From positions 24,231,751 to 24,295,750 of the forward strand of contig CM068543.1 in NCBI GenBank assembly GCA_035048495.1: a stretch of 64,000 nt of DNA, given 5' to 3'. The notes under the pieces were generated by a model, which did not search any database, was not told the DNA's origin, and worked only from the letters and a program-made list of their open reading frames with translations. Positions 36,060 to 48,500 of this stretch are shown piece by piece. Position numbers and translations under genes: made by a program. The stretch comes from Euptelea pleiosperma. Taxonomy: Eukaryota; Streptophyta; Magnoliopsida; Ranunculales; Eupteleaceae. Within the stretch, counting starts at the first letter, position 1. The number at the start of each line of letters is the position of its first letter.

Positions 36060-37520
36060 CAGAATAGGCATCATTAAACAGTGCATGGTTCTGCACTAAT
36101 CTGGGGTTTTAAGGTTTTGTTGATTCGGCACAGTACTATCTTCTGAGTTGGTCTTTCATTAATTTTGTCTTCGATTATTTATTATGATCAAGGTTCTTAG
36201 TGAATGATGTAAGAGCCTTTCCTAAGCTGGTTTAAGATATTTGCCATCAGAATAACACCAAGTTCTATATTATCTCCTCAAAAAGAGCATTATAAGATTG
36301 CCCCAAGGCCAATGATTCATAGTGGACCTTGATCCCATATCATAAACTGGCCAATCAACTCTCAAATCTGTACAATTCAATCTGTTGGCCGCCCTTGCAT
36401 GCTTGGAGCCTAGGCCCAAGTGCACCCTAGGATGGTGTACTTCAGAGTTCTGACCCATTGGTCGTGGAGTAAAACGTCACTCGTTTGTTTTGGTAAAATG
36501 TGAATGCCAGCTCAGTGCTATCACCACAGTTGGATTCTTGAAATCCACGCCAGACAAGGCCTGTCCCGAGAGCCCGACCCGGATAAAAGTGATACCATCC
36601 TGCTCAATCCAAAAAAGAAAAAAAAGGAAAAGAAAAAGAAAGAAATGCAATCCTTTTAATTGAACTAGCTGGAAATGTGCACCTTAAGGCTGCGTTTGGT
36701 TCAGCACTTTTCCGGGAAATGAAAACAAAAACCCGGTAAAGTGTCATTTTTTGTGCGTTTGGTTGAGGTTGAAAAGTGGGCCCCACGAGAAAACCATAAA
36801 AATCCTCGACCCCATTTTTATGGAAAATGACTTCCGCTTCCGAATTTCTTGCAAGCTACCCACGTCTCTCCCAAGCTTCTCCTTCACAGGTACTTCTCTG
36901 TCTCCTCTCTCTATTCTACAATCTTATCTTTGTCACTCGCCGGAGCTCTCCATCGCCAGTTTTCTTGCCCAAATCGAAGTGGATGGTGAAGTGCTCAACT
37001 CCTATCTCGGAGATAGATTTGCAAGCCTGTTCTTGTTGGATAATATAACTGATTTGGAGAGAAGGTATACAACATAATCTCTTGAATGAGATAAAGCCTG
37101 TTAGTGTATGTTTTTCCGGTTAGGCTTGATCGGATCAATGATGGTATTCCTGTTAGGCTTGATCCCAAGAATGGTCTTTGAACCTTGTTTTTAGAGATTT
37201 ATTAAAGGAATGCCAGTGAAAAAACTTGTGGGTTTGCAGGTTTTGATCAGGGAAAACTGGTTTAATGGTGGTTTAGACAAGAACACCATGGTTATTATTG
37301 GAGAGAAACAGAGGAGTTTTTGAGATTTGGAGAGATTGAGAGAAGGGTTATAGAGATTTTATCAATATGGATAGCATTGTCATCGGTGGCAATGGTTTGG
37401 GTACCATATGAGCTCGATTTTGGCGGTAATGGCCTCAAAGAAGAGCCACTTGAGTCAAGCACAGCGCTGCACAGCATGTGTTTGTTGATGGGTCGTCGTG
37501 TACCAAGGTATACCTGAAAC

Positions 37521-37826
37521 AGAGTAAAACTTCTGTTACAAGATGTTGTGACCGAAGCCGGTCACAACCCACAATATGAGCCACGTGGCACATTATTAGA
37601 GGGCACTGACCGTATGGATGTTTGGCCAGTCCCTCGGTGGACCTGCAAACCAAAAATCAATCCAATGCATAGAAATCACTAATTGGGCTGATTTTTGGTT
37701 TGCAGATCCACTGAGGGACTGGTCAAACATCCACACGGACAGCGCACTCTAATAGTGTGCCATGTGGCTCGTATTGTGGGTTGTGACCGGCTTCGGTCAC
37801 AACATCTTGTGACTGAAGTTTTACTC
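37521..37826. mobile_element. Mutator-like MITE, GAGTAAAAC family, with a 9-bp duplication
   Basis: Ends AGAGTAAAACTTCTGTTAC and the inverse of GACTGAAGTTTTACTC. The interior arms are an extended inverted repeat through ACAAGATGTTGTGACCG and GAGCCACGTGGCACA. The 9-mer ACCTGAAAC flanks it exactly (37512-37520 and 37827-37835). It is nested inside the PIF/Harbinger-like element. Confidence 0.85.
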
Positions 37827-37852
37827 ACCTGAAACCCTATGGCGTGAAAGCA

Positions 37853-38146
37853 CGATTTTTGTTACTCACAAATTCCATCTGGGCCTGCTGATCGCATGGA
37901 TGTTTAGTGCACCCCTTGGTAGACATTAGTACCAAAAATCTACGTGTCTGATGACTTTTTTCTGTTGGTTTTAGTACTATATAACAATGGTTGAATTCAA
38001 CGGCTAGAATCAAACCTTAAAAAGTACTAAAATCTAATGGGTAGAGATTACCAATAAGGGTGTTTTTTGGTCTGTATATCCACGAAGGGTGGTCTCAACA
38101 TTCATGGGGTCGGTGGGCCCAGAATGTAGCGTTGAGTAACAAGCCA
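37853..38146. mobile_element. MITE with TTGTTACTCA inverted ends
   Basis: Left TTGTTACTCACAAATTCC and right GTAGCGTTGAGTAACAA are inverted; CATGGATGTTTAG-like text is found in both arms. Relatives occur near 53.2 and 53.78-53.97 kb. No duplication is resolved at this copy. Confidence 0.6.
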
Positions 38147-38376
38147 AAAGGTTTCAGGTATCCCTTGTTACATGTTGAATGTTAACCACACAAAAATCGT
38201 ATTGAGAGCTCTGATTTTTATACGATGAAACATAAAAGACCCAACAAAAAATTGTTTTTGTTATTTTCCACGATTCAACCAAACAGCAAGAAAATAGATT
38301 CTAGGAAGTGGGTTTTCTAGGAAGTGAAAACCGAATTCCTGAAAAAACCACTTCTAGTGAACCAAACGCAGCCTAA

Positions 38377-38672
38377 GTGTGCCAACCGTATGGATGTTTG
38401 GCCATCCCTAGGTGATCCCACATATAAAATTCAGCTTGATTAATAATCTTTATCTGATGGATTAGTCTTTTTAATGGTTTGTTTTTAACTGTGGATTTTG
38501 AGTATTATTTGGGGTTATCAAATCCAAAGGTTAGAAATCACTAATCAGGCTGATTTTTGTTATGTATGTCCTACCTAGGGATGGGCCAAACATCCATGCA
38601 GTCAATGGCCTCTAATAGTGTACTACGTGGCTCATACTGTGGTCCATCATCACGTTTGTCATCAAAGTAAAA
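38377..38672. mobile_element. GAGTAAAAC-family MITE at the end of the duplication, left copy
   Basis: Contains CCGTATGGATGTTTGGCC and, inverted, GGGCCAAACATCCATGCAG. It aligns with 52070-52340 and so predates the duplication; the duplication ends at or just beyond it. Confidence 0.65.
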
Positions 38673-38764
38673 ATTTAAAAAACAGAAAATATTTTAAACA
38701 AATTTTTTTTTAAACTATATATAAAAAAGATAGAATTTTTGAAAATTTGTAAAAAAAGTAACTA

Positions 38765-38925
38765 AACACCCTTTGAAAAGGCGTCTCTTCAGTGATAAAA
38801 ATTAACGCTAACAAACGCCCTATTGAAGAGCGTCTGTCAGGTTTAAACGCCCTTTGAAAGGGTGTCTGAACCTAACAGACGCCCTTTAAAATGGCGTTTG
38901 TCAGAGCTGACTTTTGAAGCCCCCT
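38765..38925. repeat. Cluster of GACGCCCTTT..AAAGGGCGTC palindromes
   Basis: Variants of ACGCCCTTTGAAAGGGCGTCT occur about four times in 160 bp in both orientations, separated by short AT-rich or AACCTAACAG text. Each unit is itself nearly palindromic. Confidence 0.65.
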
Positions 38926-39250
38926 CCAAAAATGGCACGTGGCATACTCTTTCGGGCCCACAGATCTATACATGTTTAGTTCACCTCTTGATGGAGATAT
39001 AAACCAAATATCAACTTAATTGATGATTTCTAGCCATTGGATTTGAGCATTTTATGAGGAGATTTCTATCCGTTCAATTTTGAACTTTATTTGGGGTGCT
39101 AAAATCTAATTGCTAAAGATCACCAATCAAGCCGATATTTGGTGTATGGGTCCAACAAGAAGTAAGCCAAATATCCAGAAGGTTAGTAAGACCAAAAAGG
39201 GCTCTGTGTGGCATTTTGGGAGAGGGGGAGACTTCAAAATTTGAAGGCCC
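38926..39250. mobile_element. Uninterrupted 'TTTGAAGCCCC' MITE
   Basis: Left TTTTGAAGCCCCCTCC and right GGGGGAGACTTCAAAATT pair as imperfect inverted ends; GGCACGTGGCATACTC and TGTGTGGCATTTTGGG follow. It shows what the split copy at 23.3/25.2 kb looked like before interruption. Confidence 0.65.
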
Positions 39251-39281
39251 CGGCGGAACAACAAATGTCTTCTCATGCTAA

Positions 39282-39921
39282 GGGCCCGTTTGGCAAACCA
39301 GTGGAAGCAAAAAGCAGCTTCTAAATTAAGTTGCTGAATTTAAAAGTTGCCATCTGGAAGCAAAAGTTTGTTTGGTAAAACACCGACTTATAAGTCAAAA
39401 AGTGAAAAGTTAGTTTGGCATGAATTAAGTCAAAAAGTCATTTTCTTATAATTTTATATATATATATATATTATATTCTAATAAACTATTAATAAAGATC
39501 ATAAACCAATATCACATATGCTGTTTTTCTCAAAATATTTTAATTATAAATGGTTAGTAATAAATGATGCACCAGGTGAGTCATTTTATGAGTAATTATT
39601 TTTTCAAAAAAGTGATGGTCTATTGACCTACTCCTCAGCAAACCATCTTTATTTTTTCTCCTTCATAAGATGTTTTCTATCTACACTTCATAATGTGAAG
39701 TTTACAAGGGTAAAATTGACATTTGGAAAGATTCACTTAAAATTAAAAGCGTCGGCTCCGCAAATTTCTTTTGACTTTTGCTTCCACTAGAAGGAATTTT
39801 GTGAAAAGTAATTTTTTGGCTTTTGAAATGCAATTCTAAAATGGATATCCAAACAAACTTTTCAACTTTTTTACTTTTGGAAGCAAAAAAGTAACTTATT
39901 TCAGTGTTGCCAAACGGGCCC
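39282..39921. mobile_element. Tourist-like (PIF/Harbinger) MITE
   Basis: Ends GGGCCCGTTTGGCAA and TTGCCAAACGGGCCC are a perfect 15-bp inverted repeat, flanked by TAA (39279-39281, 39922-39924). The interior repeats AAAAGTGAAAAGT-like words near both ends. No coding capacity in 640 bp. Confidence 0.85.
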
Positions 39922-39924
39922 TAA

Positions 39925-41508
39925 TACTACGAGAAAACATTCTTTGGCCCCAAGGGACTTCAAACTTTGAAGTCTCCCCACCCAAAATGTGAAACAGGTA
40001 TCTCAATCCCTTAACTCAACCCGCAATAAGCCCTTGGTTAGTGGCTAACATGCATGGGGTACTTATCAGACATTTTGGAGGGGTACTTCAAAGTTTGAAT
40101 TCCCCCGGGGCCAGCAAACTTTTTCCCCCAACACTGCCTTCTAAACCGTAGGTCCCCGAGTCCGTGTTTGATGGCCCCGGGGTACTTCAAAGTTTGATGG
40201 CCCCCTCTAAAAAGCCTCGTGGAGTACTCTTTAGGGCAATTTACCTTATGATTTTGTCCACCTCTTGATGCATCTACAGATGAAAAATAAACACAATCAG
40301 CGATTTATAACCATTGGATTTAGTATTTAAATAATATGGTTTTTGACCGTTGAATTTGAGTATTTTTTCTGGATGTTAAAATATAATTGTTAAAAATCAC
40401 AGATCAAGCTGATCTTTGGCATATAGGTCCACCAAGAGATGGTACAAATATACATACGGTTATTTACAACCTTTGGAGTTTTGCACCCAAATAACGCTCA
40501 ATAATTCTCAAATTCCTACCGTTAAAATCAACCCATGAAAATAACTTCAATTGAATCGGTTAGAAATCACTAATCAGGCTGATTTTTTGTGTACCAGTCC
40601 ACCGAGGGACTGACAAAACATCCATACAGTCATCGTCCTCTAATAGTATGCCACGTGGCTCGTATTGAGTGCTGTGACCGGCTTCCATCACAACATCTTG
40701 TGACACAAGTTTTACTTGGGTTGGATTATCCAACATGATTTCCATGTGGACCCCACAATAGTTTATTTGTTTTGATGCAAGGTATTTAGGAAATGGAAAC
40801 AAAAATTGAAGAAAATTATCCTAATTTACAAAAGTAATTGTTAAAAACATCAAATTGGATCTAAAACAATGCAAGTCTTGGGAATAAAAATACAGTTTTA
40901 AACTCTATTTTAATGGTCAGAAAATCAACTCGTGAAGTGGTCTCCACAAAAAAAAAATCAACATGTGTGTTGATGCACACCAAATTACTACACACTCTTC
41001 GATGATAAGTCCATGGCAGGAAGTAATGCAATTTCAGCAAGGTATATACATTTTTAACGTCAATGGAGTGATTGATGTAGCATGAGATACCTTTGGTGGT
41101 GCATAGACACCACGAGGGCACAAAGGGACCGGTTTACTATAAATAACATTGTTTATCTTTTTTGTTAACTTAATAAAATAACAAATAAAACCATCCCCGT
41201 GATGACGTTGGATCTCATTATCACCATTTGTTCCAGGAGGACATGGGTGTTATTAAGTGAAAAGAAGGGGGGACATGGACGTGGGTGGAATTAATAGAAA
41301 AGATGGGGGAGGACATAAGTGGTATTAAATGAAAAGAGTGGAGGACAATGAGTAGAATTAATAAAAAAAAGGAAGAGAAGGGAGGAATACATTTTTAAAA
41401 TGGGGCTCACCCTAAATCCTACCCTAACTTTTGGGGAGGATTTTAGGTTACCCTATTTTAGGGTGACCTTTAGGGTAGGGTTGGAGATGGTTTTTTGTGT
41501 TTGGGAAG
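39925..41508. other. Mosaic of decayed MITEs between the helicase copies
   Basis: 39.95-40.45 kb holds pieces of the 'TTTGAAGCCCC' family, and 40.45-40.71 kb the right half of a GAGTAAAAC MITE ending CAACATCTTGTGACACAAG. 41.2-41.5 kb is purine-rich (GGGGGACATGGACGTGG) followed by CCCTAAATCCTACCCTAA text. No gene recognised. Confidence 0.5.
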
Positions 41509-42502
41509 TAGGGTTGCAACTCGGGCGAGTTGGGTCCAGTTGAGGGTCAACTCTAGCCCAATCCAACCTAACCCAACTCAAGGTCGGGCCTAGATTTTCC
41601 AAACCTAGCCCAACTCTATCAGATTGGTCAATTTCTTAATTTTTTTATTAGTTGGAAAGATTGCTAAATTTTTTTCATATTAAAATAATTTATTGGTCAA
41701 TACAATAACTGTTATGCTAACCATTAAATAATAGGTTCATTTCCAACACCTCATGAAAAAACATTATATTTTTTTAATAAGAAAAAGTTCATTGACTCAA
41801 ATGCATAATAAAAGTTACTAAAGAAATAACAAAAATAGTGGTCAAAGAAAATACGATATTTTCAATATCAACTGGTCGTATAGAATGTCAAAATGTAGTT
41901 TCAAGCAAGGTTTAAAGGGGATTGTTATAACAGTATAACGGACTAGGAGCATTATTGTTTTTTCCGTTATAACGAAAAAAACACTTAGGGGTAAAATCAG
42001 AAAAAAATAGAAAATAACAGAAAAACGGCTATTTTTTCACAAAAAATTCTAGAAAATAACGGTCGTTATTTTCGTTATAACAGAAAAATTACGGAAAATA
42101 ACGGCCGTTATTTTTTTAGGCATTTTAACGGTCCATAACGTAACGAGGTAGGTCCGAATCCGTTATAACGGTCGTTTTTTAAACCTTGGTTTCAATTGTA
42201 TTTTTTAATCTCACAAAGGGTTGTAGTTTGCTAAGGACAAACATCCATGGGTTGCTAAATTTGACAAAACGTAGTGTGGATGTTTGTTAATATACTAATA
42301 CATATATATGCAGTTTGTATGTCAGGTTTGGGTTGGGTTGGGCCGAGCCTCAACTCTAACCCAACCCAATTTGATCGGGTTACCAAAATTCAGCCCAAGT
42401 CCAACCCAAGTTCTGAAAGGGCTAACCCAACCCTACCCAACCTAACCGTAATGTCGGGTTCATCCCGTCGGGCTCGGGTTGAGCCCGCCCAAGTTGCAGC
42501 CG
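41509..42502. mobile_element. hAT-like element immediately upstream of helicase copy 2
   Basis: Left end TAGGGTTGCAACTCGGGC and right end GCCCAAGTTGCAGCCG are imperfect inverted termini. The flanks TTGGGAAG and AAGGGAAG match at six of eight positions. Near both ends the motifs GGGTTGGG and CCAACCCAA repeat in opposite orientations. It contains a nested CAAGGTTTAAA MITE and ends only 81 bp before the copy 2 ATG. Confidence 0.6.
41906..42188. mobile_element. hAT-like MITE, CAAGGTTTAAA family, copy 3 (nested)
   Basis: Begins CAAGGTTTAAAGGGG and ends TTTTTTAAACCTTG. Flanks GTTTCAAG (41898-41905) and GTTTCAAT (42189-42196) match at seven of eight bases. The interior repeats ATAACGGCCGTTAT. It lies inside the larger hAT-like element upstream of helicase copy 2. 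Confidence 0.8.
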
Positions 42503-42582
42503 AAGGGAAGAGAATTTAGGTTAGGGTTGGAGATGCTATTAGCCACGGAACTGAGAAGCAAAAGCCCTAAACCGAAGTCGCC

Positions 42583-45500
42583 ATGGCTGCAACAGAAGGT
42601 GAGCTTCACAGTGAGAACGAGGAGTTGGAGAAGAAGATGAGGAAGAGAAAGAGAGAGAAAAAGAGAACACTCGCAAGCTCAGAGAGTGTGGACAGAACGG
42701 ATAATGGAGTAGAAGTCTCAGAAGAAGCTGAAGCAGAGGAGATTGCAGAGAAAAGAAACCAAACCTCGAATGAGGATGGAGAAGAAGACGGAGATGGTGG
42801 AGAGGAGAAAGCTATCGATGAAACGACGACGAAGAAGAAGAAGAGGAGATCAGGAATCATGAGCACGGAGTCTTTCTCTCTTTTGAGCATCTCTGAACCC
42901 ACAATGAATGCCATTAAAGACTTGGGCTTCGAGAACATGACTCAGGTGAGTTGTTCTGTTTTGTAATTTCACTTCGATTCGTTTGTTTGCGCTTGGAAAT
43001 TGATGCCCTAGGAGGTTTTATCTGTAGTTTAAGATTCAAGTGTACTTTTTTTTCTTAATTTTTGTACTTGTTCGCTACATTTTTGGTGGAATTAGGAGAG
43101 ACAAACCATAATTTGGAGACTTAGTTTGATAAATTGATTCACAATTCGTGGTAATTTAAGGAACTTAACTTGGTCAACTCAGAGATTATGTGAGCTTGAA
43201 ATTATGCTCGTTTGATCCTGATGGCTGAAATATTTGACCACCCCATTGGTTGTCAAAACCTTATACTTTCATCATTCATAATTTGGTGTCGTTTATATGT
43301 TAAACATGGTCCGATTCACATAATCCACATGTTAGACAATCACTTGGATTGGTCATCATCAATATGGAATTGGCTGCTTGAACCCTGTTTCTCCATTCAA
43401 TTCTGTCTAAAGCCTTCTCTTCTGTTAAGGCAAATTATCTAAAATCTCTTCTCAACATATCCATCCATGTCCATTTTGGTCTTCCTCTCACCCTTTTAGA
43501 CCCTTCAACTTGCACATTCCTCAAATTTTAGACAATCCTTTGGATTCGTTACTACCATAAAATGACTGTTGTTTGTATTGATCCCAATAGCCTGATTAAT
43601 AACCACATTTAGAGGATGAAAAAAGGGGCACTAAAATTAATTGTGAAAATGTGCACTGATCAGATGTTTATCATAGTTTTAGTGGCTAAAATTTGAGCTG
43701 TATTGAATTATTGCATTGTCGTGCACTCTTGGTGCATGAGAGAGTGGATATGCTGAAGGGGGTTTGGGCATGATTTAAAGTCTCGATCAGTTGAAAAAAC
43801 AAAATGTCGACCATTTCGTTTGATCAAAAGTCTCGGTGTGTGTGTGCTCAAAAGTTTTCTGATTATAGTAGTAAAGTTTAGATAATTTCGTTTGATTGGT
43901 TGATTAGTTGATGTTTTTTATTACACACTCTTTCTTGTTGTTTATATAAACCAATGGAAGTGTGGACGCGGTGGATCTTTAAAAGAGTTATAGAAGCATT
44001 TTTTGATCCTCTGTCCTAGCTGTAGAGTTGCAAAATTAACTGTTCCATTTGTTGATTTAGCTGGTTTTGAACATAATTCTGAGTTATCAACATGGATGGT
44101 TCAGTTTTCTGAATCTTATGTTTTTATATTTTTAGTTTTTTTGTTTACTGTAATCTCCATCTCTCACAGGATTTCCAAATGCTACTAGTTGGTTAATTTG
44201 CCAATGGATAGCAACATTTTGTTCTAGATTCTAGTTTGGCAGATTTTTATCAATTGTTTCTAAATTAGCTTAATGTAATTACAATTGGAAAACGATTCTT
44301 CCGATCATGGGTTTTCTGCAAGTACTATGAGATAGTTCAACTTCTTTTTTTTCAGCTGTTATTATTGAATCTCACATATTCATAGGGAAGGCAACTCGTG
44401 GGCTTATGAAATTGGCAAACTGCAGTACACATTGTTCTAACCTCACAACATAGAATTATTGTTTGGGACTTTTGTTTGAGCTTGTTGGTTTTTTATATGT
44501 TTTTCTTTTTGAGAAGATTTTAATTTACTTAGTAAAAGTGCGTGCATGTTCATTTCACATGGTGGTGATGTGCTTGTAGCAGACAAACTATATTTATTTA
44601 TGTTGGCTGTTCTTTTATCTCCTTGTGAAAATCTCGTGGGAGAACTTCTATTCCTGATGACATTTCTCATTTACAACTGCAGATTCAAGCTAGAGCCATC
44701 CCACCACTTTTGGAAGGCAAGGATGTTCTTGGAGCTGCAAGGACAGGTTCTGGGAAGACCCTTGCTTTCTTGGTACCCGCTATTGAATTGTTGCATCACA
44801 TCCGTTTTAATCCTCGTAACGGAACAGGTGTTGTTGTCATTTGCCCAACTAGGGAGCTTGCCATACAGGTACAGTCCTTGTTCATTTGTATTTGACTCAA
44901 GTAACAATTTAGTTATGTCTCCATTTTACTCATCATTGGGTGCAAATGTAATTTGTCTGTATCATGCTTTACATTATAAACGTTATCAAGTGGAATTTGT
45001 TTTTGTGGTGAGTACTTAAGTGAAAACTTGTTGACAAAGCAAAACATGAAGACAATCAAAGTCATCAACTTAGAATACGTAGTTTAATCTTGATTATAAT
45101 TGCACGGGGTGTGATGTCCAAATTGGAGAAGTGATTCTTCCGTGATGGTGTATTTACTTTTATGCTTGCTTGAAGTGGTACGATCCTTCCTCTTCATCTA
45201 TCTCTTTCTCGTCTCTCTTCGTCTACTTGTGGGATAGAGGCACTCTTGCGTTGGTTTCGCTCACTGATTAATTAATGACAATGATCGTGGGATTTTTATT
45301 CTTTTTTTGGAGAGGATGATTGTGGTATTGTTGATCAGCATCCTGCAATAGACAATTTGGTTAAGAAAATTCTAGAAACTTCATTTCGGGTTGGTTGTTG
45401 AGAGCTGCTGGTTGCGCAAGGAGATCGAGTCCCTCAAATGAATCAGTGAATATTTTAAGAATGGTTGATACTCCTTTCCAACTGGTTGAGCCGATATATT

Positions 45501-48500
45501 GTGAGGAACCATGAGAAAATTGTTCACCTTAGAAGAAAGGAGAGACGATTAAGTTGGAATGGGTGTTGCAGGTGCAGTTTTGACAAAAAAAGGCAAATAA
45601 CTGAAAGCACCATTTTAATACTATGGTTACATGTAAGAACAAAGTATGGAACATAATTATTTATAGTGCCAACAAACGAGACATTGTTGTGAAATAAGGG
45701 GTTGACATAATAAAACTACAAATGGTGCCTTGTCTCACGGTCCCACCTGTACTCAGTCTATCTTCTTTATTTTTTTCTTTTCGCTTTCGTTTGACATCAA
45801 TTTTTGGGATTAGAGCTCTAGTTTCACATCAGATTGTAAATCGTTTTTTTGATGACAACTGTCAGCCCTTGCTGTGTACTTGTTCCCTCGGTGAAGCCGG
45901 TAAAGTTCGAAGAGAACAGGATGACAAAAGAGAACCCCAATCATATATGGTTTTTTTAACTAATGATATAATCTAAAATTATATATTTCCTAAACCTAAG
46001 CTCAGTCTTAAAAGATGTTTTAAACAAATAAAATTTGGTTATGTTCTAGGCTTTCTGTTTGAACACATAGCACCTAGGTGCCCCTGGGCAACTCTAGTTG
46101 GCAACTTTTTCTACTTTCCACTAAAGCCCTGTTCCAGGCGCTAGGGTTCCCGGACAGGTGAAGAGATCACCTAGGCGACGCTTTGATTACACTGGCTTAA
46201 AGTTATTTTTATTTAAAAAAGGAAAATGAAACTCATAGTGCTTATGCTGTCCTCCACATACTCTTAGAGTCACCATATATATTTGTACAGTGCGATCAAA
46301 TGGTTCTCCAAAAAATGCCAATATTAAGTGGACACTCACTATCATTGCGTCTTTTTGTTTTTTGAATAGTGCAAATCTTTCTCATCTTAAAAGTCATTAG
46401 TTTCTGACGTCTAATTGTTAGTTGCATTCTGTATACAAAGAATTCTGCCCTTAGACTAATCCTCCATCTAAATAATGCAGACACATGCTGTAGCCAAGGA
46501 CCTTCTCAAGTACCATACACAGACTCTTGGCTTGGTTATTGGTGGTGCAGCTCGAAGGGGGGAAGCAGAACGCCTCGTGAAAGGGGTAAACCTATTAGTA
46601 GGGACCCCTGGTAGACTTCTTGACCATCTTCAAAATACTAAGGGGTTCATATATAAAAATCTGAAGGTGAAGGAAACTTGCTTTACTTATTAGAAACACT
46701 TCATGCATATAGTAGTTTAATTTCTGTTTTTGTAGCAAGACTTGTGTTTTTTGCCCTTTTTACAAGTGACTTTGCTGTGGATATTTCCCTCTGATTAGTA
46801 AGATCAGTGTTTGTGTTATGATTTTACTAATTGTGTTCCAAATGCATGTTATTTTTTAATTTTTGAATTCTTCCTTTGACTACTAATTTCCCAAACTCTC
46901 TCATATTACTCTTTGACTACTTTCCTAAACTCTAGGCACATACTCACGGAATAATAGCCCTACTACAATTAAGACCATAATGGAAACTTTAAAATCTTCT
47001 TTAAGTAATAATATTAGGTTACAATTAAACATATCCCTAAACTAACTTAAAGACTTAAGACTTACTAAAGCTCTTCTTTTATTCAACTTTGAAGAAAAAC
47101 CCTCAGCCCTCCCTTTTAATACATATGATATTTTACCGATCAAAAAAAAAAAACTTTGAAGAAAAAACCCAACCAACCCAGTAATCTTGTCATAGTTTTG
47201 CACTTTGTTTGTATTTTGGTCATACTCAATCATGGTCGTACTTTTATTGGTGCCTTTAGCATAAGAGGTCGAATTCTTTACAAAATCATCCCTTTTGCTC
47301 TTTGTTCAATCATATGGATGGAACAGAAATATAGATTTTTTGAAGATAAACATGGATTGCATGAGTGGTCGTCACTAAAATCAACGCTGTGTCATTCCAT
47401 TGGTCCAGCATCCTCAAAGAAGTCCATGGTTACCACCACTGACAAGAACACATAACATGGGAAATGCATCCCTGTTGTGCATACATCCGTACACAGATAA
47501 CATATATATTTCCCATTTATGCATCATTTATTTCATCAGTAGGATTTGTTATGTGTTATATTGTTGGTTATAGCATCATATGAGTATTTCTGGTATATGT
47601 TTTATATATTTCCTTGTTCATTGTTAGGCATCTTAGATTTCTATTGTATGTGCAGTGCCTCATGATTGATGAAGCTGACCGGATTTTGGAAGCAAACTTT
47701 GAGGATGAAATGAAGCAAATTATTAGGCTTCTACCAAAGGTAATAATCTGATCATTATTATTTGAAATATTCATTGACTTAACCAAGTTACTATTAAGGG
47801 GCAAAGTTGTATAAATTTGCCTTATAATGTTAATTTCGTCGACCTGACCGAGTTGTCTCAGTTTTTTTGAAATGCTGAGGCAAAATACCAGGACTTGTGG
47901 GTAAGCCAACAAATCTTTTACCTTTTAATTGAGTAGTTGATCTTTACTAGGTTGTTTTAATTTGTTTTGTTCCAATGAGGCAGCAAATGAATTTCTTTTC
48001 CGCCATTGATGGCGGCATGGGAGTGATTTTCCTCACTTAGTGTTGTATTATTATTATTTTTTATATTATTCCTTTTAAAATATTTTAGTAACTTGTGCAG
48101 TTCTCAGTTTTCTGAAGTGTATCTGCTCTACTGGTCCTGTCCACTAGTTTGAGCTAACCAGTGACCATGCTGGGTTGATAGTGGATCTGGTTTTTTACAC
48201 ATTGATGTTAAGTAATTTACATTGTCTTCAAGTTGATTCTTGCTACTCCCTTTGGATTTTTTTTTTGGTTTGACACCCAGAAACTTTAGTTTGGTTAGTA
48301 AATGATTGATGAGTACAAGTCAGCAATATGCTGAGTTCTATGTTTGTGTCTCATTCTGTAATTGCATTTTGTCCGAGTACCATGACGTAGAGTTGTTTAC
48401 TTTGTAATCTGGAGCTTTTTCCACTAATTGAGGGGCTATCTATGTGCAGGAGAGGCAGACAGCTCTTTTTTCTGCTACCCAGACGAAAAAGGTTTATAGT

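Larger units (their letters stand above)
36688..38373. mobile_element. 1.69-kb PIF/Harbinger-like element, confirmed by an empty site
   Basis: Inverted ends GGCTGCGTTTGGTTCA and TGAACCAAACGCAGCC (one mismatch), flanked by TAA at 36685-36687 and 38374-38376. The duplicate segment at about 52070 reads GTGCACCTTAAGTGCACC with no insert, which is the pre-insertion site. The interior has a CT-rich leader-like block and short frames but no transposase I recognise, so it is non-autonomous. It carries at least one nested MITE. Confidence 0.9.
25707..38672. repeat. Segmental tandem duplication, left copy
   Basis: Aligns with 42544-52340 through exons, introns and downstream flank. Homology begins at GCCAC(A/G)GAACTGAG in the leader and ends near CATCAAAGTAAAAAT. 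Differences include the 1.69-kb insertion at 36688-38373 and about 2.75 kb of extra intron 2 sequence here, and a LINE only in the other copy. Confidence 0.9.

Noticed and set aside
36751..37077. 108-codon frame inside the PIF/Harbinger-like element
   Set aside because: No transposase or Myb-like motif, and the text is CT-rich leader-like sequence.
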